Shown: one piece after another, positions 8,193-15,899 of the stretch
Layout: every line of letters starts with the position of its first letter
Position numbering within the stretch: the stretch's first letter is position 1
NCBI RefSeq assembly: GCF_020531985.1
Contig: NZ_JAJAVQ010000001.1
Coordinates: 186,001-250,000 of the forward strand
Source of the DNA: Rheinheimera aquimaris
GTDB lineage: Bacteria > Pseudomonadota > Gammaproteobacteria > Enterobacterales > Alteromonadaceae
Length of the DNA: 64,000 nt
Direction: 5' to 3'
The notes under the pieces: generated by a model
Seen by the model: only the letters and a program-made list of their open reading frames with translations
The model's database searches: none
What the model was told of the DNA's origin: nothing
Translations under genes and position numbers: made by a program

Positions 8193-10778
8193 ATGGCAAC
8201 AGATCAGCAAAACCGGCAGGCAAAGTCGCGTCACGATTACCAACCGCCCGCATTCCTTATTCCTACTATCGACCTGCATTTCGAACTGGACAGCGCTGCA
8301 ACTATTGTCAGCTCTGTCATGCAGCTTCGTCGTCAAACTGCGGGGGCAGCACTAAAACTTGATGGGCAGCATCTTAAGCTGCTTCAGGTGCTGATTGATA
8401 ATAAACAACTTTCCGACGCACAATATGACTTAAGCGGTGAAAGTCTGACAATACCTGACGTTCCTGATGCATTTGAGTTGAAGATCGTAACGCAGATTGC
8501 ACCAGTGGAAAACACCGCTCTTGAAGGCCTGTACATGGCGGGAAATAGCTATTGTACCCAGTGTGAAGCGGAGGGATTTCGTCGCATAAGCTATTTCCTG
8601 GATAGACCCGATGTGCTGAGCGAATACCGGGTAACAATTAAAGCAGCTGCCGCCAGCTATCCTTACTTATTGTCCAATGGTAATAAAATTGCCGAGCATA
8701 TAACGGCAGATGGCAGCCGGATAGTGCAGTGGCACGATCCCTTTCCGAAACCTTGCTATTTGTTTGCGCTGGTTGCCGGGGATTATGATTTGCTTGAAGA
8801 CAACTTCATCACGGCTTCAGGTCGAGAAGTTGCATTACAGCTGTTTGTCGATAAAGGTCAGGCGCACAGGGGCGATTTCGCGTTACAGGCATTAAAGCGT
8901 GCTATGCGTTGGGACGAGCAGCGTTTTAATCTGGAATACGACCTGGATATCTATATGGTCGTAGCAACAGATTTTTTTAACATGGGGGCGATGGAAAACA
9001 AAGGCCTGAATGTTTTTAACAGTAAATATGTACTGGCAGAAACGGCAACGGCAACTGACCGGGACTATTTTAATATCGAATCCATTATCGGCCATGAGTA
9101 TTTTCATAACTGGACCGGTAACCGCGTAACGTGCCAAGACTGGTTTCAGCTAAGTCTGAAAGAAGGGTTAACGGTTTTTCGTGATCAGGAGTTCAGTGCG
9201 GATATGGGCTCGGCTACGCTATGCCGTATAGATGCTGTGAAACTGATCCGTACTGCGCAGTTTGCTGAAGATGCCAGCCCAATGGCGCATCCAATCCGGC
9301 CAGAATCAGTGCTTGAGATGAATAACTTCTACACCGTAACCGTTTACGATAAAGGCGCTGAAGTGATTCGTATGCTACAGACAATACTGGGTAAAGAAGG
9401 TTTTGCTCAGGGTATGGCGTTGTATTTAAAACGGCACGATGGACAGGCGGCGACTTGCGACGACTTTATACGGGCAATGCAGGATGCAAATCGTTATGAT
9501 TTAAGCCAGTTTGCACTGTGGTACAGCCAGTCAGGTACAACGCAACTGACTGCTAGCCAGCAATATGATGCTGCTACACAAGTACTGACATTAACACTTG
9601 GGCAATCTACCGCAGCAACGGCTGACCAGAGTGTTAAAAAAGCCTTACTGATACCAGTACGGATCGAACTGCTACTGTCTGGCAATGAAAAACAATCTCA
9701 TCTTTTGCTGCTGACTGAATATGATCAAGTTTTTAGTTTCAATAATATCAGCAACGAACCTGTTGTAGTCTGGCTGGAGCATTTTTCTGCGCCGGTAAAG
9801 CTGCAGCAGCAAAGCTCTGACGATGCACTTTTACACATCGCTGCCTTTGCAACCGATGGTGTCGCCCGTTGGGACGCAATCCAGCAGTTTTGGAGCCGAA
9901 AAGTGGCGGAAGTGATAGCAGGGAAAAATGCGCAGCATGTTTTACCGCCAAAACTGTTTCAAATGATGCAAAGCTGGTTGCGCGACCCAGGAGATGACAA
10001 GGCTTTGATTGCAGAACTGCTATCACTGCCTGATTTTGAGACTTTGGCGGAGCAATATGAGCAGATCCCAGTCGACGGCATTTTATCGGCGTTGGAGCAG
10101 TTCAGGCAAATTATCGCCGACAGGTTGCAAAGCGACTTTGTCAGCTGCTATCAGCAAGTGCCAGTATCAGCTTATCAGTATGACGAGGCGTCTGTCGGTA
10201 ATCGCCGCTTAAGGGCATTGTGCCTTGGTTACATTGCCTTTCAACACAACAGCCAGCAATTGCTGCAAGCTCACTATCATCAGGCCGACAATATGTCAGA
10301 CACTATTGCTGCTCTGATGGCGAGTCAGCAGGCGCAGACTGATACCTTCAAAGCGTTGCTTGCTGATTTTAGCCAGCGCTGGAATAGTGATGTATTGGTG
10401 ATGGACAAAGCCTTTGGCTTGGCGGCTACGCAGCCTTCTGAGCAGGTCTTTACCAGCATCGAAGAGATGCAGAGTCACCCTCTGTTCAGCTGGAAAAACC
10501 CAAATCGGGTAAGAGCGTTATTTTCAGCTTTTAGTATGAGAAACCCCAGGCAGTTCCACAGCGCAGATGGCAAAGGTTATCAGTTATTGCAGTACGCTGT
10601 GGCTAAAATGGATGCAATTAATCCTCAGGTTGCGGCCCGGCTGATAACGCCTTTACTGAGCTGGCGAAGATATGACGAAAGTAGACAGCAGGCAATGCGC
10701 AATGTGCTGCAGGTTTTGGCCGACAGTTCATCGTTGAGTAATGATGTGTTTGAAAAAGTGAGTCGAAGTCTTAGCTAA
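8193..10778 (+). CDS. pepN: Aminopeptidase N (M1 family)
   Basis: PepN is a cytosolic zinc aminopeptidase that removes N-terminal residues from peptides. The 861-residue protein carries the exopeptidase motif GAMEN at 265-269 and the zinc site HEYFH at 301-305 with the third ligand E324 (HEXXH-X18-E). Full M1 architecture is present: N-terminal beta domain, thermolysin-like catalytic domain, beta-sandwich and a long helical C-terminal domain. The length is close to E. coli PepN (870). The ATG at 8193 follows AGCAGGACA. Its stop overlaps the start of the DUF2835 gene by one base (TAATG). Confidence 0.95.
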   Translation: MATDQQNRQAKSRHDYQPPAFLIPTIDLHFELDSAATIVSSVMQLRRQTAGAALKLDGQHLKLLQVLIDNKQLSDAQYDLSGESLTIPDVPDAFELKIVTQIAPVENTALEGLYMAGNSYCTQCEAEGFRRISYFLDRPDVLSEYRVTIKAAAASYPYLLSNGNKIAEHITADGSRIVQWHDPFPKPCYLFALVAGDYDLLEDNFITASGREVALQLFVDKGQAHRGDFALQALKRAMRWDEQRFNLEYDLDIYMVVATDFFNMGAMENKGLNVFNSKYVLAETATATDRDYFNIESIIGHEYFHNWTGNRVTCQDWFQLSLKEGLTVFRDQEFSADMGSATLCRIDAVKLIRTAQFAEDASPMAHPIRPESVLEMNNFYTVTVYDKGAEVIRMLQTILGKEGFAQGMALYLKRHDGQAATCDDFIRAMQDANRYDLSQFALWYSQSGTTQLTASQQYDAATQVLTLTLGQSTAATADQSVKKALLIPVRIELLLSGNEKQSHLLLLTEYDQVFSFNNISNEPVVVWLEHFSAPVKLQQQSSDDALLHIAAFATDGVARWDAIQQFWSRKVAEVIAGKNAQHVLPPKLFQMMQSWLRDPGDDKALIAELLSLPDFETLAEQYEQIPVDGILSALEQFRQIIADRLQSDFVSCYQQVPVSAYQYDEASVGNRRLRALCLGYIAFQHNSQQLLQAHYHQADNMSDTIAALMASQQAQTDTFKALLADFSQRWNSDVLVMDKAFGLAATQPSEQVFTSIEEMQSHPLFSWKNPNRVRALFSAFSMRNPRQFHSADGKGYQLLQYAVAKMDAINPQVAARLITPLLSWRRYDESRQQAMRNVLQVLADSSSLSNDVFEKVSRSLS

Positions 10779-10999
10779 TGCGCCGCTATTTTTTTAATGC
10801 CATGCTTAGCGCGGAACAATGCTATGGTTATTATCGCGGCGACATTAAGAACGTCGTCGTTACTACCGATAGCGGGGAGCGTGTTCAACTGATGTTCAAG
10901 CACTTCCAGCGCTTTATCGGCAGTGATGGCATCCGTGGACGGTTTAGGCTCATCGTAAGTGAACAGGGTGCTTTTGTAAGCCTGGATAAAATTAATTAG
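10778..10999 (+). CDS. DUF2835 family protein
   Basis: A 73-residue protein matching the DUF2835 pattern: a YFFNAMLSAEQC-type start, YYRGDIKNVVV, a VQLMFKHFQRFI core and GIRGRFRLIV. It is small and beta-rich, with no export signal. The biochemical role is unknown. It starts on the last base of pepN (TAATG), so translation is probably coupled to pepN. Family assignment is by recalled pattern only. Confidence 0.8.
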   Translation: MRRYFFNAMLSAEQCYGYYRGDIKNVVVTTDSGERVQLMFKHFQRFIGSDGIRGRFRLIVSEQGAFVSLDKIN

Positions 11000-11176
11000 A
11001 GCTTATACTTTAAACGCTGAATTAAAACAATGACTTGCTTAAAATGAACGTTTGGCCTTTAATTTCATAAGTTTAGCGTTTTCTTCGCTAATGATAGATG
11101 AAGAGGTTAAACCAGATGGGCAGTAATTAGTTTAAAAGTTGAGCGCAATTTGTAAAAAGTGAATACAAATCAACAG

Positions 11177-11213
11177 ATTTCAAGCCTTGCAGCCCTTGCT
11201 TGCAGCTTGAAAT
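11177..11213. promoter_or_regulatory. Inverted repeat upstream of DUF1302 gene
   Basis: ATTTCAAGC and GCTTGAAAT are perfect 9-bp arms separated by 19 nt, roughly 125 bp before the DUF1302 start. The arm spacing suits a dimeric regulator contacting two half-sites. No T run follows, so it is not a terminator. Confidence 0.45.
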
Positions 11214-11225
11214 GATGTAATTATT

Positions 11226-11264
11226 TTGGCTAAGTAGGCTGAGATCGGATCAGTTGGCTTAGTA
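11226..11264 (+). repeat. Direct repeat TTGGCTWAGTA x2
   Basis: TTGGCTAAGTA (11226-11236) and TTGGCTTAGTA (11254-11264) differ in one base and begin 28 bp apart. The second copy abuts a TAATATAAC stretch that could be a -10 region. A pair of activator sites is the simplest reading. Confidence 0.4.
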
Positions 11265-11318
11265 ATATAACTAAAAGAACATTTAAGAATCCTGCAGGGA
11301 CAGGGGGGAGAAAACAAG

Positions 11319-13403
11319 ATGAATAAAAGGTCAATAACCTTTGCTAAAAAGCCTTTAGCAGTGGGTGTTGCGTCAGCGCTGTTTGCCTTGTCATTGGCTC
11401 CGGCTCAGGCCGCATCCTGGGATCTGGGTGATGTAAATATCACTTTTGACTCAACATTTTCGTACGGCGCCAGCTGGCGTATGGAAGACCGCGACTGGGA
11501 TACCATCAGTAAAGTCAATCATCCACGGTTTGACTGGACCGGCTATAACGCCGCGACTAATAATATCTATCTTCCATCCCAGATTTGGCAGCAACCGGGG
11601 GCTTACTCCAGCAACGGTGATGCAGGTAACTTAAACTATGATCGCGGTGATATGTTCAGTAGCCTGGCAAAAGGCCTGCATGAACTGTCCATAACCAAAG
11701 ACAATATTGGTCTGTTCACCCGCTTTATGTATTTCTACGACTTCGCATTGATGGATAAAGACGGCGCTTATACCAATCCGGTATCAGGTCAGCGCGTTGA
11801 TCCATGTGCCGATGACGATGCCCGCGACCTTGCTTGTCGTGACATTCGTCTGCTGGATGCCTATGTATACGGCAATTTTAGCTTTAACGACGGCATGAAC
11901 CCGGTGTCAGTTAAAGTGGGTCAGCAAGTGCTGAGTTGGGGTGAAAGTACATTCATACCCCATGGTATTAATTCTACTCCAATCGATGTGGGGGTATTAC
12001 GCTCTCCCGGCGCCGATTTGAAAGAGGCCTATATCCCCGTCGGCATGGCGGTGTTGAATATCGGTTTAACCGAAAATCTGTCAACTGAAATGTTTTATCA
12101 GTACGAATGGGTAAATAGCTATTTACCGGTACCTGGCAGCTATTTTTCAACCAACGACTTTGCCGGTGAAGGCGGATATTTGCAGAACGTACAGCTCGGT
12201 TTTGCAGGTAACCCGGACATAGATCTGGCGCACCTGCTTCAGAGTCTGAACACACTGGGCGCTGCGGTAGCCGGTGGCGCTATTACTCCGGCTCAGGCAG
12301 GACAGGCCTACCTTGCCTATCCGACGAAAGTAACTTTGCGTCCTTATGGCAGTGCCGGCGAAATCGAACCGGATGATGGTGGCCAATATGGTATTAAGTT
12401 TGACTACTTTGCATCGAACTTAAATGATACTGAATTCTCACTGTATTATATGAACTACCACAGCCGGGTACCGGTAATTTCTGGTATCGCATCTGATTTT
12501 TCGCAGGTAGGCGCAGATATCGGTCGCCTGGTAAATATGGCAGCAACCGGTGGTGTCACAAAAGACAATATTACCCAGCTGGCTGCGTTTTCTAAGGCGC
12601 TTGTTGAGTATCCTGAAGACATCAAGTTGTATGGTTTCAGTTTCAACACCACGCTCGGTGAAACGTCTGTCGCTGGTGAAATAGCGTACCGTCAGGATGA
12701 ACCGTTACAAATTGATGACGTAGAGATATTGTATGCAGGTATGCCTGAACAGCTAGCGAATGCTGGCTTGCGCCCAGATTTAGCCGGTATTTCACAAATT
12801 GGTCGTGATCCGCGCTATGGCGAAAAAGTGCAGCCTGGGCAAAAAGCTAACGGTTTTATTTTAAGCGATACCCTGCAGGCACAGATGACATTTACCCATC
12901 TGTTTGGCCCAACGCTGGGCGCCGACAATTTTACTATGCTGGCCGAAGTTGGCGGTATCCGCATTCAGGATATGCCGGATCAAAGCGTGCTTAGGTTAAA
13001 TGGACCCAATACCGATCGCAGCGGTGCGCCGCTGGTGAATGGCAACGGCGTTGAAATTCCAGGGTTACATACTGGTTTGTCAAACGGCGCGGAAACGAAT
13101 CCGTTCCCAACAGCATCAGCCTGGGGTTATCGTTTACTGGCAAAAGCAGACTATAACAACGTTTTTGCTGGCGTTAACCTGTCTCAGCGCATGGTATTTG
13201 CACATGATGTCAACGGTATTACGCCTGATCCGCTGTTTATGTTTGTCGAAGACCGTAAATCTCTGGCCTATGCTGTTAGCTTTGATTATCTGAGCAAGTG
13301 GTCAGGAGAAGTGTCTTACAACGTATTCTGGGGCGGCCAGGGCACAACCAATAACGTTGCCGACCGTGACTTTATCTCTTTTAACATCAAGTACTCTATT
13401 TAA
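11319..13403 (+). CDS. DUF1302 family outer-membrane protein
   Basis: A 694-residue exported protein. The signal peptide ends at about residue 31 (APAQA-AS). The mature part has alternating hydrophobic and aromatic strands and ends in YSI, and it is predicted as a large outer-membrane beta barrel of the DUF1302 family. The strong ribosome site GGGGGGAG precedes the ATG. DUF1302 genes commonly sit beside DUF1329 and an RND/MMPL permease, as here, in bacteria using or secreting hydrophobic compounds. No substrate has been shown from this sequence; a channel or receptor for lipid-like molecules is an inference from the neighbours. The next gene begins 16 bp downstream. Confidence 0.8.
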   Translation: MNKRSITFAKKPLAVGVASALFALSLAPAQAASWDLGDVNITFDSTFSYGASWRMEDRDWDTISKVNHPRFDWTGYNAATNNIYLPSQIWQQPGAYSSNGDAGNLNYDRGDMFSSLAKGLHELSITKDNIGLFTRFMYFYDFALMDKDGAYTNPVSGQRVDPCADDDARDLACRDIRLLDAYVYGNFSFNDGMNPVSVKVGQQVLSWGESTFIPHGINSTPIDVGVLRSPGADLKEAYIPVGMAVLNIGLTENLSTEMFYQYEWVNSYLPVPGSYFSTNDFAGEGGYLQNVQLGFAGNPDIDLAHLLQSLNTLGAAVAGGAITPAQAGQAYLAYPTKVTLRPYGSAGEIEPDDGGQYGIKFDYFASNLNDTEFSLYYMNYHSRVPVISGIASDFSQVGADIGRLVNMAATGGVTKDNITQLAAFSKALVEYPEDIKLYGFSFNTTLGETSVAGEIAYRQDEPLQIDDVEILYAGMPEQLANAGLRPDLAGISQIGRDPRYGEKVQPGQKANGFILSDTLQAQMTFTHLFGPTLGADNFTMLAEVGGIRIQDMPDQSVLRLNGPNTDRSGAPLVNGNGVEIPGLHTGLSNGAETNPFPTASAWGYRLLAKADYNNVFAGVNLSQRMVFAHDVNGITPDPLFMFVEDRKSLAYAVSFDYLSKWSGEVSYNVFWGGQGTTNNVADRDFISFNIKYSI

Positions 13404-13419
13404 GGGACGAGCACTTATT

Positions 13420-14781
13420 ATGAAAAAACTCACCCTAATTTCTTCAGCAATTGCATTAGTATTAAGCTGCTCTGTAGCTGCAAAAATCTCTCCGGAGCAA
13501 GCCGCACGGCTTGGCAACGACTTAACGCCGCTAGGCGGTGAGAAAGCCGCGAATGCAGACGGTTCTATTCCTGCGTGGAATGGAGGCATCACGTCAGCAC
13601 CTGCGGGGTACACGCCAGGCATGCATCATCCGGATCCGTTTAAAGACGATAAGATACTGATGACGATTGATAAATCTAATGTCGATCAGTATAAAAACTT
13701 GCTAAGCCCGGGCCAGATCAAGTTGTTTGAGATTTATCCTGATACTTACAAGATGAATATCTATCAATCACGGCGTACCGCATCATTTCCACAGTATGTC
13801 TATGACGCAACTAAGCAAATAGCTACCAAGGCTGAGCTGATTGAAGGTGGCAATGGTATTGTGAATGCGGCTATCGGTATTCCGTTTCCTATTCCGCAAA
13901 ATGGCCTTGAGGCAGTTTGGAACCATTTGTTGCGCTACCGGGGTGTAGCAGCAAGCCGTAACGGTGGCCAGGCTGCACCTACTGCAACGGGCGCTTTTAC
14001 AATTATCGGCTTTGATGAGCAAATAATGTTTAAGTACTCTGAGCCGAATGCAACGCCAGAAGCGTTAACAGAAGAAAATATCCTGTTCCGCTTTAAACAA
14101 GGTGTAACTTCTCCGGCGCGTCTGGCTGGTACTGCACTGTTAGTACACGAGACCATGGATCAGGTTAAAACACCACGTCAGGCCTGGACATACAATACTG
14201 GCCAGCGCCGCGTTCGCCGTGCACCAAACGTAGCATATGATGCACCAGGTACAGCATCAGATGGCTTACGTACTACCGATGATTTTGACATGTTCAACGG
14301 CTCACCGGATCGTTATAACTGGACGCTGGTCGGCAAACAAGAGCTGTACATCCCTTATAACAGCTATAAGTTACACAGTAATGAAGTTAAGTATGCGGAT
14401 TTACTGATGGCCGGTCACGTTAACCCTGATTATGTGCGCTGGGAAAAACACCGTGTCTGGGTTGTCGAAGCGAAACTAAAAGAGAATACACGTCATGTAT
14501 ATGGTAAACGTGTATTTTATATCGATGAAGACAGCTGGCAGATCCATGTTGCGGACTTATATGACAACCGTGATGAGTTGTATCGTGTAGCAGTAGCGCA
14601 TGGCCTGAACTACTACGAAGTGCCTACTCACTGGAGTACGTTGGAAGTTTACCACGACCTTAACTCTCGTCGTTACATTGCGATTGGTTTGGATAACGAG
14701 GACAAAATGTACGATTTCTCAGTTAACCTGACTGACGCTGATTTTACGCCGGCAGCATTGCGTCGTGAAGGAACGCGGTAA
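13420..14781 (+). CDS. DUF1329 family periplasmic/outer-membrane protein
   Basis: A 453-residue exported protein with an N-terminal signal peptide (MKKLTLISSAIALVLSCSVA, cleavage near VAA-K). The domain fits DUF1329, which I recall as related to LolA/LolB-type lipoprotein carriers, so it may bind a lipidic ligand in the periplasm. The cysteine at residue 18 is not in a convincing lipobox. The open frame reaches back to 13357 inside the DUF1302 gene; the ATG at 13420, 16 bp after that gene's stop, gives the proper signal peptide. It is followed by a strong stem-loop before the next gene. Confidence 0.8.
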   Translation: MKKLTLISSAIALVLSCSVAAKISPEQAARLGNDLTPLGGEKAANADGSIPAWNGGITSAPAGYTPGMHHPDPFKDDKILMTIDKSNVDQYKNLLSPGQIKLFEIYPDTYKMNIYQSRRTASFPQYVYDATKQIATKAELIEGGNGIVNAAIGIPFPIPQNGLEAVWNHLLRYRGVAASRNGGQAAPTATGAFTIIGFDEQIMFKYSEPNATPEALTEENILFRFKQGVTSPARLAGTALLVHETMDQVKTPRQAWTYNTGQRRVRRAPNVAYDAPGTASDGLRTTDDFDMFNGSPDRYNWTLVGKQELYIPYNSYKLHSNEVKYADLLMAGHVNPDYVRWEKHRVWVVEAKLKENTRHVYGKRVFYIDEDSWQIHVADLYDNRDELYRVAVAHGLNYYEVPTHWSTLEVYHDLNSRRYIAIGLDNEDKMYDFSVNLTDADFTPAALRREGTR

Positions 14782-14799
14782 CCTGATAGTGGTATGACG

Positions 14800-14832
14800 A
14801 CGGTTGGCCTGGTGCCAACCGTTTTTATTTTT
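14800..14832 (+). terminator. Stem-loop terminator or attenuator inside the DUF1302 cluster
   Basis: ACGGTTGGC-CTGGT-GCCAACCGT is a perfect 9-bp stem followed by TTTTATTTTT, 18 bp after the DUF1329 stop. It lies between the second and third genes of what otherwise looks like one operon, so it should lower expression of the downstream propeller and permease relative to the two upstream genes. Confidence 0.8.
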
Positions 14833-14860
14833 GAATTTATTTAGAGTGAAAACTCAAAGT

Positions 14861-15898
14861 ATGGCTAAAAAGATAATCTGTCTGGCAGCAGCGTGTGCGG
14901 CCTTATGTTCAGTAATGACGGCAACAGCGCAGTCTAATGATATGCAACCGCAAGCTGCTGATATTGCTGTATTAGCGCAGCATTCTTTGTTGACCGATAT
15001 CGTTAATATTAACGGCCAGCAAATTGTTGCTGTAGGTGAGCGCGGGCATATTTTGTTAAGTCAGGACGGACAGAACTGGTTGCAGTCACCTGTTCCTGTG
15101 CAGGCTAACCTGAACGGCGTCTATTTTATTGATAAGCAACATGGCTGGGCAGTGGGGCATGATGCCAGTATCCTGGCTACACAAGATGGCGGTGCCAGCT
15201 GGCAGCTGCAGCATTATGCACCTGAGACAGATAAACCACTGTTTGACGTTTATTTTGCCGACAGTAATAGCGGCATCGCAGTAGGTGCGTATGGCTTGTT
15301 TTATCGGACTGAAGACGGCGGTGAGACCTGGCAAAAAGAGTTTCATCCCGAAGTGCTGTCAGAAGATGATCAGGCCTATCTTGAAGAGATGAAAGAAACT
15401 GATCCAGACATGTATGAAGTTGAGCAAGGTGCTATTTTGCCGCATTTTAACCGCCTGTTTGCAGATGGTAACGTACTGTATATGGTGGGGGAAGCTGGTT
15501 TTGCTGCCAAAAGCATTGATAACGGCACTAGTTGGATCAGACTGGAGCCATTTTACAATGGCTCCTTGTTTGATATCACCAGAACACCGCAAATGGCATT
15601 ACTAGCCGTTGGCTTACGCGGGCATGCGTTTTTAAGTCATGATCAGGGACAGAGCTGGCAACAGATTACGCTAAATGAAACTGCGACGTTGAATAGCGCG
15701 TTTTCTGACGACAACGGTCGCTTATATCTGGTCGGTAACGCCGGCACTTTACTGGTCAGCAATGATGATGGTGTTTCTTTTACTAATGTGTCTCTTGCCG
15801 ACGGCAAAGCTATTGTCAACGGTCTGTTATGGCGCGATGAGCTGCTGCTGGTTACAGAAACAGGCATTAAAAGCATCAAGCAGAGTGAATTAAAATAA
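14861..15898 (+). CDS. YCF48/BNR-type periplasmic beta-propeller protein
   Basis: A 345-residue exported protein with a signal peptide ending near ATAQS (residues 20-25). Six Asp-box repeats of the S/T-x-D-x-G-x-x-W type can be read, for example LSQDGQNW, ATQDGGASW, RTEDGGETW and SHDQGQSW, so it should fold as a beta propeller like the photosystem assembly factor Ycf48. The function here is unknown; an assembly or scaffold role for the neighbouring permease is plausible. The open frame begins at 14804 inside the terminator hairpin, so the ATG at 14861 is preferred. The MMPL gene starts 1 bp after its stop. Confidence 0.8.
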   Translation: MAKKIICLAAACAALCSVMTATAQSNDMQPQAADIAVLAQHSLLTDIVNINGQQIVAVGERGHILLSQDGQNWLQSPVPVQANLNGVYFIDKQHGWAVGHDASILATQDGGASWQLQHYAPETDKPLFDVYFADSNSGIAVGAYGLFYRTEDGGETWQKEFHPEVLSEDDQAYLEEMKETDPDMYEVEQGAILPHFNRLFADGNVLYMVGEAGFAAKSIDNGTSWIRLEPFYNGSLFDITRTPQMALLAVGLRGHAFLSHDQGQSWQQITLNETATLNSAFSDDNGRLYLVGNAGTLLVSNDDGVSFTNVSLADGKAIVNGLLWRDELLLVTETGIKSIKQSELK

Positions 15899-15899
15899 C

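Larger units (their letters stand above)
11000..11318 (+). promoter_or_regulatory. 319-bp AT-rich intergenic region upstream of the DUF1302 cluster
   Basis: No coding frame is convincing here and there is no obvious terminator for pepN-DUF2835. The region holds a 9-bp dyad at 11177-11213 and an 11-bp direct repeat at 11226-11264 (listed separately), then a GGGGGGAG ribosome site before the ATG at 11319. It most likely contains the promoter and operator of the envelope cluster. Confidence 0.6.

Noticed and set aside
8193-10778. Several opposite-strand and out-of-frame open frames of 60-110 codons within pepN and other long genes.
   Set aside because: They lie wholly inside well-supported coding regions, lack ribosome sites and show no recognisable protein features.
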